DNA from: Chryseobacterium sp.
GTDB lineage: Bacteria > Bacteroidota > Bacteroidia > Flavobacteriales > Weeksellaceae
Direction: 5' to 3'
Length of the DNA stretch: 9,713 nt
NCBI GenBank assembly: GCA_017989575.1
Contig: JAGNPP010000075.1
Coordinates: forward strand, 1 to 9,713
Made by a program: the position numbers and the translations under genes. Below, piece after piece: positions 1-5,691 of this stretch. The first letter of the stretch is position 1. The number at the start of each line of letters is the position of its first letter. A model generated the notes under the pieces. The model saw nothing but the letters and a program-made list of their open reading frames with translations. It was not told the origin of the DNA and did not search any database.

Positions 1-649
1 AACAAGCACAGCAACTGCATCAACCACGATGTTCAAAAGTGCGTTGACAGATGCTTTGCAATTGGCTTTGACATTAGAATACCTGGAAGATGAGTATTAC
101 CGTATTGGCCTGGCAACTTCTGGACTCATACAAAATGCTGACAGAACTGTTTTTATGCAAATCTCAAAACACGAAACGGCGCACGTGGCCTTTCTGAAAA
201 CGGCTTTGACTTCCTTAGGCCAGACACCGGGAACCAAACCAACTTTTGATTTCACAGCGGGTGGAAATTTTTCTCCGTTTACAGATTACAATCAATTTCT
301 AATTCTAGCTCAGGCTTTTGAGGATACGGGAGTTAGAGCCTACAAAGGACAGGCAGGAAACGTGATGTCCAACAAAGATATCTTGCAGGCCGCACTTCAG
401 ATCCATTCTGTAGAGGCGAGACATGCTTCACAAGTCAGAAGAATGAGAGCTAACAAAGGCTGGATAGAATTAGCCAATGGTGGGAATATGCCGGCAGCAA
501 CCAATGCTGTGTACGCTGGCGAAGGCGTAACCAATCAAGCAGGATTCAACACAGCGAGTGCCTTTGGCCCTGAAGCAGGATCTGCAGCTTATGACGAAGT
601 ACTGAGCGGCTCAGATGCCGCTGCCATTGCAGGAATATTCATAGCATAA
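1..649 (+). CDS. Ferritin-like diiron-domain protein, 5' end cut by the window
   Basis: The reading frame is open from the first bases of the window through a TAA at 647-649. An ATG at 29 exists, but the codons before it (T-S-T-A-T-A-S-T-T) are also open, and proteins of this family normally have an N-terminal leader, so the true start is probably upstream. Ferritin-like features are visible: a first helix with LEYLEDEYY (Glu, then Glu/Tyr), a KHETAHVAFL helix with an ExxH pair, a third helix AQAFEDTGVRAYKG, and a fourth helix HSVEARHASQVRR with a second ExxH pair. This Glu/ExxH plus Glu/ExxH layout is that of a four-helix diiron bundle. The family is the 'ferritin-like domain-containing protein' group, related to desiccation-associated proteins, and is common in Bacteroidota, often as tandem genes. 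The role is probably iron or oxidative-stress related, with substrate unknown. By eye it is richer in G and C than the other genes here, perhaps reflecting strong expression. Confidence 0.85.
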   Translation, partial: TSTATASTTMFKSALTDALQLALTLEYLEDEYYRIGLATSGLIQNADRTVFMQISKHETAHVAFLKTALTSLGQTPGTKPTFDFTAGGNFSPFTDYNQFLILAQAFEDTGVRAYKGQAGNVMSNKDILQAALQIHSVEARHASQVRRMRANKGWIELANGGNMPAATNAVYAGEGVTNQAGFNTASAFGPEAGSAAYDEVLSGSDAAAIAGIFIA

Positions 650-671
650 CAAGTCGTAATATTTTATTTTA

Positions 672-709
672 AAGAATCCTTTTCCTTATTTCTGAGGAAG
701 AGGATTTTT
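672..709 (+). terminator. Rho-independent terminator of the ferritin-like gene
   Basis: AATCCTTTTCCT (675-686) pairs with AGGAAGAGGATT (695-706) around an 8-nt loop, giving a 12-bp stem with one T-G wobble, followed by a T tract (705-709). The stem can extend by A-T pairs at its base. It starts about 25 bp after the stop codon of the ferritin-like gene. Read on the minus strand, the wobble becomes a C-A mismatch and the T tract is poor. It therefore serves the plus strand better, though it may also weakly stop the convergent radical SAM gene. Confidence 0.8.
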
Positions 710-720
710 CTTAAATATCA

Positions 721-2916
721 TTACAAACTCAATATAATTCCATTTTCTTTCAGTTGCTGAATTGGTTTTGAAAACCAGAACAATTCGAAATCTTCAAAGT
801 TCTCTTCAAACTGATTTTTAAGTTGTTGCAGCGTTATTTTCTTTGGATTTTGGATGTGATTATCTTCTAAAATCTGGATGAGCCAATCGCCTTTTTCTTT
901 CTCAAGTTCTATTTTGACAATATTCGTTTTCAGGTGAAATATAATCTGTTTCAGTTCCCAAGAATTTCCTTTTTTTGTTTTAATAATGTCTTTCGCAATG
1001 ACATTTTTGTCCAGAAAAACCAATTTGGAGTTGGCTTTGAAACTGAAATTATCTTCCTCCAAAAGACTGTCGTGGATGTAATCCGGATGGATTGTGGTTC
1101 TCGGAATTTTAAAGTCAAACCAATCCTGCAACGGCAATTCAAAATTGATTCCGTGCATATAATTAAACAAAGATTTTTTCAATCCAAAACTAAATTTGCT
1201 GTGATCGATTCCGGTTTTATCTGTAAAATCAATGTCATTATTAGCAAACAAAATTTCTTGTTTCACCGGAATTACGCCATATTCCTCAGGATTGATTCCG
1301 ACAGGTGAGTGCGCCGTCATCGCAAACTGATGCCAGAAGCCACTTTGCAAAATCCCCATCTCAAAAAGCTGACGAACCATTTCCAAAGAATCCACCGTTT
1401 CTTGAATAGTCTGAGTTGGGTAGCCGTACATCAAATATGCGTGAACCATAATCCCGGCTTCCGTAAAATTTCTGGTCACTCTCGCCACTTGATCTACGGA
1501 AACACCTTTGTCTATTAGTTTTAATAATCGGTCACTCGCCACTTCCAATCCTCCAGAAACTGCGACGCAACCTGATATTTTCAGAAGAAAACAGAGATCT
1601 TGCGTAAAACTTTTCTCGAATCTAATGTTGGTCCACCAAGTTACGACCAGATTTCGTCGCAAAATTTCCAAAGCAACTTCACGCATCAACGCTGGAGGAG
1701 CGGCTTCATCTACAAAATGAAAACCACTTTCGCCCGTTTGTTGGATGAGTTCCTCCATTCTGTCAACCAGAATTTTGGCAGAAATAGGTTCATAGATTTT
1801 GATATAATCCAAAGAAATATCGCAGAAGGTACACTTGCCCCAATAGCATCCATGCGCCATCGTGAGCTTGTTCCATCGGCCATCACTCCACAAACTGTGC
1901 ATGGGATTTGCCACTTCGATGACAGAAATGTAGCGGTTCAATTGTAAATCCGAATAATCGGGCGTTCCAATTTCGGATTGTTTATAATCGTGTCTTTTGG
2001 AATTATTTTTATAAACGACTTCACCGTTTTCCAATAAGAAAGTACGTTTGAAATCTGATTCTTCATTGGATTTATTTGCAAGAACATTTTCACAAACTAA
2101 TTCAAGCGGTATTTCGCCATCGTCCAAAGTAATGAAATCAAAAAATTCGAAAACTCTTTTATCTTTGACTTCTCTAAGTTCGGTATTCGGAAAACCTCCA
2201 CCCATTGCGGTTTTGATGTGCGGATAATGTTCTTTGATAAACTTTGCAGATCGAAAAGCAGAGTACAAATTCCCTGGAAACGGAACGGAAAAACAAACCA
2301 ATTTCGGCTGGACCAATTCTAGTTTTTGTTGGAGAATATTTAAAGTGAAATCATCAATAAAAGTCTGATTATCATTAATTTTAGAATATAATTCATCAAA
2401 AGAATTGGCGCTTTTTCCCAAGCGTTCTGCATATCTGCTGAATCCAAAATCTGAATCCACATTTTCGACAATATAGTCCGAAAGATCTTCTAAATATAAT
2501 GTTGCCAAATGTTTCGCCTTGTCCTGCAATCCCATATTTCCGAAAGCAAATTCCATATCATCCAACTGATTGAATCGGGAAGCTTCCGGAAGGAAATTCA
2601 TAGAACAAATCTGCCTTGCCAACGTCGGATTTTGATTCTGCAAAAAAAGAATCACCTGATCGATGGTTTTAATATATTCTTCGCGAAGCGCAAAAATCCG
2701 CTGAGAATTTTCGGAAGAATTTTGAATATCAATTTTTTTCTTAAATATCTTTTGAATGCCATCTTTGTGAAACAATTCCAAAATCACTTCGATACCCAAA
2801 TCCATCTGATAAGACGAAATATTTTTGGTATTCAGAAAACCTTTGATGTACGCCGTCGCCGGATAAGGCGTGTTGAGTTGCGTGAAAGGTGGCGTGATGA
2901 GCAGAAGATCTTTCAA
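721..2916 (-). CDS. B12-binding-like / radical SAM protein, 731 aa
   Basis: The N-terminus (KDLLLITPPFTQLNTPYPA) and the stretch at residues 205-275 (KLVCFSVPFPGN, AMGGGFPNTELRE, FDFITLDDGEIPLE) resemble the Rossmann-like cobalamin-binding module of B12-dependent radical SAM enzymes, with a helical insertion at about 60-200. I see no DxHxxG cobalamin ligand motif. The radical SAM core follows at about 345-560: the iron-sulfur cysteines are C357, C362 and C365 in HGCYWGKCTFCD. FVDEAAPP (401-408), SGGLEVASDRLLKLIDKG (454-471) and MYGYPTQT (497-503) match later core strands. The C-terminal 170 residues are not recognised. The start codon is TTG, because an in-frame TAG lies just upstream and no ATG is available before the conserved N-terminus. 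The gene begins 42 bp after the XRE regulator on the same strand. Substrate and reaction are unknown: methyl transfer or another radical rearrangement are family possibilities only. Confidence 0.85.
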   Translation of the reverse strand: MKDLLLITPPFTQLNTPYPATAYIKGFLNTKNISSYQMDLGIEVILELFHKDGIQKIFKKKIDIQNSSENSQRIFALREEYIKTIDQVILFLQNQNPTLARQICSMNFLPEASRFNQLDDMEFAFGNMGLQDKAKHLATLYLEDLSDYIVENVDSDFGFSRYAERLGKSANSFDELYSKINDNQTFIDDFTLNILQQKLELVQPKLVCFSVPFPGNLYSAFRSAKFIKEHYPHIKTAMGGGFPNTELREVKDKRVFEFFDFITLDDGEIPLELVCENVLANKSNEESDFKRTFLLENGEVVYKNNSKRHDYKQSEIGTPDYSDLQLNRYISVIEVANPMHSLWSDGRWNKLTMAHGCYWGKCTFCDISLDYIKIYEPISAKILVDRMEELIQQTGESGFHFVDEAAPPALMREVALEILRRNLVVTWWTNIRFEKSFTQDLCFLLKISGCVAVSGGLEVASDRLLKLIDKGVSVDQVARVTRNFTEAGIMVHAYLMYGYPTQTIQETVDSLEMVRQLFEMGILQSGFWHQFAMTAHSPVGINPEEYGVIPVKQEILFANNDIDFTDKTGIDHSKFSFGLKKSLFNYMHGINFELPLQDWFDFKIPRTTIHPDYIHDSLLEEDNFSFKANSKLVFLDKNVIAKDIIKTKKGNSWELKQIIFHLKTNIVKIELEKEKGDWLIQILEDNHIQNPKKITLQQLKNQFEENFEDFELFWFSKPIQQLKENGIILSL

Positions 2917-2929
2917 AAGAAAATTTTTG

Positions 2930-2937
2930 CAAAGATA
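2930..2937 (-). promoter_or_regulatory. Candidate -7 promoter box for the radical SAM gene
   Basis: On the minus strand this reads TATCTTTG, an exact match to the Bacteroidota -7 consensus TAnnTTTG. It ends 13 nt before the TTG start codon, so the mRNA leader would be very short. I see no clear TTG -33 element at the usual distance. It lies in the 42-bp gap after the XRE gene, so the radical SAM gene may have its own promoter besides readthrough. Confidence 0.4.
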
Positions 2938-2958
2938 AGTTTTCTAAAATTTGAAATC

Positions 2959-3480
2959 TTAGTTTTCAAAAGTTTCAAAGGTTCCGTCTTCGTAAAAGAA
3001 AACAATTCTTTTCACATTCTTCTTTTTCGAATCGTGTTTTTGACTCAAATTTTCTAATCGCTTAGAATCGGATAAAATTTTGCTATCGGACTTTGGATAG
3101 GAAATATTGGATTCTCGCGCATTTTCATTTTTTGTGGAATTTTGTGTAGTGTCATCTTTTCCGAAGTTCTCGTCATCTATCAAAGAAAACAAATCTGGCA
3201 AAGACGGTTTTTTCTTCTCTACAACTTCTGGTTTCTCTTCAACAATAGGTTCAGGTTCTTTTTCTGAGATTAACATTTCGCCTTCTCCAGTAATTAGCCA
3301 ACTCCATTCAAATTCTGGAAAAGCGGTTTTTATTTTGGTGATAAAATCGAGAGAAGGTTTGTTACGTCCAGAAATAATATGAGAAATGCTCGAACGTTGC
3401 ACGCCAATTTCTTCTGCAAATTCTGCCGGAGATAATTCTGAATGTTCTATTACTTTTGTAAATCTATTGCTGAAATCCAT
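2959..3480 (-). CDS. XRE-family helix-turn-helix regulator with long linker
   Basis: This is a 173-residue protein with an N-terminal HTH_XRE domain at about residues 3-66. The turn and recognition helix are LSPAEFAEEIGVQRSSISHI (16-35), followed by SGRNKPS and the typical closing segment FEWSWLITGEGEML. The rest (71-150) is a charged, low-complexity linker rich in E, K, S and D, without a LexA/S24-type peptidase or a sensor domain. The final 20 residues (KNVKRIVFFYEDGTFETFEN) look like a short conserved beta element, perhaps for dimerisation or partner contact. Start ATG at 3480 is the only one before the domain. Its upstream region carries three TTAC-n4-GTAA palindromes, the nearest 1 nt from the start codon, which suggests autoregulation. 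It probably leads a transcript with the radical SAM gene. The DNA target and signal are inferred, not shown. Confidence 0.8.
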   Translation of the reverse strand: MDFSNRFTKVIEHSELSPAEFAEEIGVQRSSISHIISGRNKPSLDFITKIKTAFPEFEWSWLITGEGEMLISEKEPEPIVEEKPEVVEKKKPSLPDLFSLIDDENFGKDDTTQNSTKNENARESNISYPKSDSKILSDSKRLENLSQKHDSKKKNVKRIVFFYEDGTFETFEN

Positions 3481-3481
3481 T

Positions 3482-3549
3482 TTACAAATGTAATTAAAAT
3501 TGTTTATAATTGTTTTACATTTGTAACCGAAGGTTATTTACTTTTGTAA
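3482..3549. promoter_or_regulatory. Cluster of three palindromic operator-like sites upstream of the XRE gene
   Basis: Site 1 is TTACAAATGTAA (3482-3493), site 2 is its reverse complement TTACATTTGTAA (3515-3526), and site 3 is the degenerate TTACTTTTGTAA (3538-3549). Centres are 33 and 23 bp apart. Sites 1 and 2 contain TACAnnTGTA, the core known for CopY/BlaI/MecI repressors; site 3 has one base off. On the minus strand site 1 includes TACATTTG (3485-3492), an exact TAnnTTTG -7 box lying only 4 nt from the ATG. If it is used, the XRE transcript would be nearly leaderless, and binding at site 1 would block it directly. The likely reading is an operator array for autorepression by the XRE protein. 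Control by an unlinked CopY/BlaI protein is the main alternative. Confidence 0.55.
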
Positions 3550-3623
3550 ACTGATTGAAACAATATCTTAATGACTAAAAATCAGTTAGTTATAAATTTA
3601 AATAGATTTTGTAAATTATCAAT

Positions 3624-3632
3624 TGTGGATAA
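3624..3632 (-). other. Perfect DnaA-box sequence (TTATCCACA)
   Basis: The minus strand reads TTATCCACA, the DnaA-box consensus. It lies just after the stop codon of the TIMP-like gene, beside an AT-rich stretch (3536-3620). A second identical copy lies at 3685-3693. DnaA binding is inferred from sequence identity only. Confidence 0.35.
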
Positions 3633-3639
3633 CTTAGAC

Positions 3640-4299
3640 TTATTCACTTTTAAGTTTTCTGTTACGAAAGAGTAACCAAATCGATGTGGATAAAAGTAAA
3701 ACTGAGATAAACCCAATAATAATTATCAGCAGTTTTTGATTTGAACTTTCTTCCCTCAGCGCTTTTATTTCGTTGTTTAGGCGATTAATTTTTCTATTAG
3801 GCTGGTTAAAGGGATCTTCAATAAGAAGTTCAACATCATCATTGGTAGAATTTTTTAAACTGTCAAGTTTTAATTTTTGGTAATAATTTTGACTTAAAAA
3901 TACTAATGTTTTGATTTCAGCGGGAGAAATATCTGAAAGCTTTTTAGTATAAAGACAATGCTCAGAAAATAGAAAACCAGTGTCTGGTTCATAATAAGCA
4001 AAGATTAAATAATCACCGTTTTCATCAAATATCAAATCACAAGATCGGAGTTGAGAACCAAAAACAGTTGCTTGATTGGTGTAAAAGCCATCGTAATTGT
4101 TTCCTTTGTAAACGTGTTTTATCTCAACTTTGCTAAGATAGCTATCTAAATATTTAAAACCGGACGGTACTTTTTGAACATCGAAAACACGACCAGTAAA
4201 AACAAAATCTGCACTTTCAAATGATTGTTTCAGACTCATATTTTCGCATTTGCAAGCAAAAATATTAATCGAAAATAAAAGTGCAAAAAGCGTTTTCAT
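3640..4299 (-). CDS. Membrane-anchored protein with TIMP/netrin-like cysteine pattern
   Basis: This 219-residue protein starts with a hydrophobic signal peptide (1-15, MKTLFALLFSINIFA) followed at once by CKC. If signal peptidase cuts after Ala15, the mature protein begins C1-x-C3, and the only other cysteines fall at mature positions 72 and 100 (C87 and C115 of the precursor). Animal TIMPs have an N-terminal CxC whose cysteines bond to Cys70 and Cys99, so the spacing here is a strong hint of an NTR/TIMP-like fold. The text MSLKQSFESADFVFTGRVFDV fits bacterial members of that type. The C-terminus has a short coiled-coil-like segment (168-188), one membrane helix (190-211) and a basic tail, so the domain should face the periplasm. 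FAC could be misread as a lipobox, but Phe at -2 is unusual. It follows terC by 15 bp, so the two are probably co-transcribed. The function is unknown, and inhibition of a metalloprotease is only an analogy. Confidence 0.7.
   Translation of the reverse strand: MKTLFALLFSINIFACKCENMSLKQSFESADFVFTGRVFDVQKVPSGFKYLDSYLSKVEIKHVYKGNNYDGFYTNQATVFGSQLRSCDLIFDENGDYLIFAYYEPDTGFLFSEHCLYTKKLSDISPAEIKTLVFLSQNYYQKLKLDSLKNSTNDDVELLIEDPFNQPNRKINRLNNEIKALREESSNQKLLIIIIGFISVLLLSTSIWLLFRNRKLKSE
3685..3693 (-). other. Second perfect DnaA-box sequence (TTATCCACA)
   Basis: This is the same 9-mer as at 3624-3632, in the same orientation and 61 bp away. It lies inside the 3' coding end of the TIMP-like gene, where it encodes part of the membrane helix (Leu-Ser-Thr-Ser region), so coding constraint may explain it. 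Confidence 0.3.
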
Positions 4300-4300
4300 T

Positions 4301-4317
4301 TAGTTTACATTAAACTA
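4301..4317. repeat. Perfect palindrome in the terC / TIMP-like gene junction
   Basis: TAGTTTA (4301-4307) and TAAACTA (4311-4317) are exact inverted repeats around CAT. The element overlaps the terC stop codon (4315-4317) and ends one base before the start codon of the TIMP-like gene. In the minus-strand mRNA it would form a 7-bp, AU-rich hairpin with loop AUG. It might be an operator, an mRNA processing site or a modulator of translational coupling, but the stem is weak. Confidence 0.5.
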
Positions 4318-5373
4318 GGACTCTATATTGTGAGGTTTCTTTTCGGGAAACATCAGGGAAGTTGCGATACTCAAAAATAAGATGGATACAATCACAATCA
4401 AAGAATGTGAAGTGGTAAATCCAATATCATCCAGATAGTGGTGGAAAATCATTTTGAGACCGATAAATGTTAGCAATGCAGCTAATCCAATCTTTAGGAA
4501 TCGGAACTTATTCACAATTCCGGCTAGTAAAAAGAACATCGATCTCAGTCCGATAATTGCAAAAATATTGGAGAAAAAGACAATGTAAGGATCTTTGGTA
4601 ATCGAGAAAATTGCTGGAATACTATCAACAGCGAATATCAAATCTGTAAATTCTACGATAATCAAAACCAGGAACAACGGCGTCATTTTCTTGATACCAT
4701 CAATGACGACAAAGAACTTATTGCCTACAAATTGGTTATGAACTTTGAAGTGTTTTTGGGCAAACTTTACCACAGGATGATGTTGCGGATCTATCTCATC
4801 TTCTTTATTTCTATCGATAAACATTTTGACTCCCGTATATATAAGGAAGGCTCCGAAAACATACATAATCCATTCAAACTTCTGAATCAAAGCGGCACCG
4901 ATAAATATGAATAGGAATCTCATTACAATCGCTCCGAAGATTCCCCAAAACAAAACGCGGTGATAATTGCGTGGTGCAACTCCAAATCCGGAAAAAACCA
5001 ATAGGATCACAAAGATGTTATCTATCGAGAGTGCATATTCTACCAAGTAACCGGTTAGAAATTCTAGGCCAAGATTTTTATTATAAAGCATAATGCTATG
5101 CTCCAGATTATCTGGAATTATCTTGATTGGATGTTTATGCTTTGCAACGACTTCTTGTAATCTCTCGATGCTATCGATCCCGTGGATCTGATGACCGAAG
5201 TAGGTAAGGACGATATAAAATCCTAAAGAAAGAAGAATTATGAAAACACTCATCAAGCCAGCTTGTTTCAAAGACACGGCTGAATCTTTTTTGTTGAAAA
5301 CTCCCAAGTCGAGTAGGAGGAGTGCTAGTATAAATATCAAGAATCCCGAAAGGAATAAAATCTCGTTGCTCAT
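4315..5373 (-). CDS. TerC/Alx-family membrane metal exporter
   Basis: This 352-residue integral membrane protein has about nine predicted helices (approximately 4-26, 36-59, 101-130, 138-163, 168-187, 230-257, 263-288, 293-313 and 324-343). Family signatures are present: LVEYALSIDNIFV (110-122) and VEFTDLIFAVDSIPAIFSI (240-258), whose in-membrane acidic residues (E112, D118, E241, D244, D250) are the conserved metal-site candidates of TerC proteins. The length and the long loop between helices 2 and 3 are as in the E. coli Alx type (about 320 aa). Alx and relatives export Mn(II); others are linked to tellurite resistance or to metalation of secreted proteins, so the exact metal is inferred. 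The start is ATG at 5373, preceded by a -7 box 17 nt away. It heads a two-gene unit with the TIMP-like gene. No yybP-ykoY Mn riboswitch, as found upstream of E. coli alx, is visible, and the putative leader is too short to hold one. Confidence 0.9.
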   Translation of the reverse strand: MSNEILFLSGFLIFILALLLLDLGVFNKKDSAVSLKQAGLMSVFIILLSLGFYIVLTYFGHQIHGIDSIERLQEVVAKHKHPIKIIPDNLEHSIMLYNKNLGLEFLTGYLVEYALSIDNIFVILLVFSGFGVAPRNYHRVLFWGIFGAIVMRFLFIFIGAALIQKFEWIMYVFGAFLIYTGVKMFIDRNKEDEIDPQHHPVVKFAQKHFKVHNQFVGNKFFVVIDGIKKMTPLFLVLIIVEFTDLIFAVDSIPAIFSITKDPYIVFFSNIFAIIGLRSMFFLLAGIVNKFRFLKIGLAALLTFIGLKMIFHHYLDDIGFTTSHSLIVIVSILFLSIATSLMFPEKKPHNIES

Positions 5374-5389
5374 CAGTAAAAAATATGAG

Positions 5390-5397
5390 CAAAAATA
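5390..5397 (-). promoter_or_regulatory. Candidate -7 promoter box for terC
   Basis: On the minus strand this reads TATTTTTG, an exact TAnnTTTG match, ending 16 nt before the terC ATG. No clear TTG -33 element stands at the expected distance. The degenerate operator-like motif at 5424-5435 lies just upstream of it, near where a -33 region would be. Confidence 0.45.
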
Positions 5398-5459
5398 GCG
5401 AAATTATTATGATTTAGGCACTTAAACATTTGTAAAATATCAATATTTTGAAAGAAATT

Positions 5460-5484
5460 TTTGTTTAGTATTCTGATAAACAAA
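5460..5484. repeat. 8-bp perfect inverted repeat, terC upstream region
   Basis: TTTGTTTA (5460-5467) and TAAACAAA (5477-5484) are exact inverted repeats separated by 9 nt. Their centre lies about 100 bp upstream of the terC start, in the divergent intergenic region. The size fits a dimeric repressor or activator site. No T tract follows it, so it is not a terminator. Confidence 0.45.
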
Positions 5485-5507
5485 TGGAGGAATATACTTG
5501 TTATCCG

Positions 5508-5539
5508 TATTAAAGTAAATTTAAAATTAAACTTTAATA
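5508..5539. repeat. 9-bp perfect inverted repeat, central intergenic region
   Basis: TATTAAAGT (5508-5516) and ACTTTAATA (5531-5539) are exact inverted repeats with a 14-nt AT-only spacer. This could be a regulator site or simply AT-rich chance symmetry; the two G-C pairs make it better than pure A/T runs. Confidence 0.35.
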
Positions 5540-5616
5540 AAATTATATAATTCATTGAAAAATAATGTTTTATAATTTATGAATAAGAATATATCAATCC
5601 ACAAAATAATTAACAG

Positions 5617-5638
5617 ACAAGTTGTCATTTTGACTTGT
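5617..5638. repeat. Inverted repeat ACAAGT...ACTTGT upstream of the M14 promoter
   Basis: ACAAGT (5617-5622) and ACTTGT (5633-5638) face each other across 10 nt. A second, overlapping palindrome GACAA-G-TTGTC (5616-5626) shares the left arm. The element sits 10 bp before the TTACAAATGTAA operator, about 50 bp upstream of the -7 box, a plausible activator position. Confidence 0.4.
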
Positions 5639-5644
5639 TTAATG

Positions 5645-5661
5645 ATTTTACAAATGTAATT
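5645..5661. promoter_or_regulatory. Operator-like palindrome at the M14 promoter, same as the XRE upstream site
   Basis: The 17-mer ATTTTACAAATGTAATT is identical to 3479-3495 at the XRE gene start and contains the palindrome TTACAAATGTAA (5648-5659, core TACAAATGTA). It directly abuts and partly overlaps the TTG taken as the -33 element (5660-5662), so a bound protein would compete with RNA polymerase. The exact sharing suggests co-regulation of the M14 and XRE genes. Confidence 0.55.
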
Positions 5662-5691
5662 GCTATTATTTCAGATTAAATGTTATTTTTG
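5660..5691 (+). promoter_or_regulatory. Promoter of the M14 peptidase gene
   Basis: The -33 element TTG (5660-5662) and the -7 element TATTTTTG (5684-5691, exact TAnnTTTG) are separated by 21 nt, close to the spacing expected in Bacteroidota. Transcription should start near 5696-5700. This places the in-frame ATG at 5680 upstream of the transcript and supports ATG 5713 as the translation start. Confidence 0.55.

Noticed and set aside
934..1947. Plus-strand open frames opposite the radical SAM gene
   Set aside because: They lie antisense to a gene with clear motifs and encode compositionally odd text with no recognisable domain; they are shadows.
3516..3546. Plus-strand -7 boxes TACATTTG and TACTTTTG as promoters
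   Set aside because: They match TAnnTTTG but arise from the operator palindromes, lack a properly spaced TTG, and no plus-strand gene lies downstream.
3570..3636. A terminator after the TIMP-like gene
   Set aside because: Only weak imperfect stems (for example TTATC/GATAA) without a good T tract are seen.
4250..4260. Lipoprotein lipobox in the TIMP-like protein
   Set aside because: IFAC has Phe at -2, and the CxC with matching downstream cysteines fits signal peptidase I cleavage and disulfides better; the protein also has its own C-terminal membrane helix.
5374..5460. A Mn-sensing (yybP-ykoY) riboswitch before terC
   Set aside because: E. coli alx has one, but here the candidate -7 box leaves only about 16-20 nt of leader and no conserved stem set is visible.
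5373..5555. A 60-codon minus-strand frame upstream of terC
   Set aside because: It is Phe/Ile/Asn-rich translation of AT-rich DNA, covers the terC promoter and has no recognisable domain or initiation signal.
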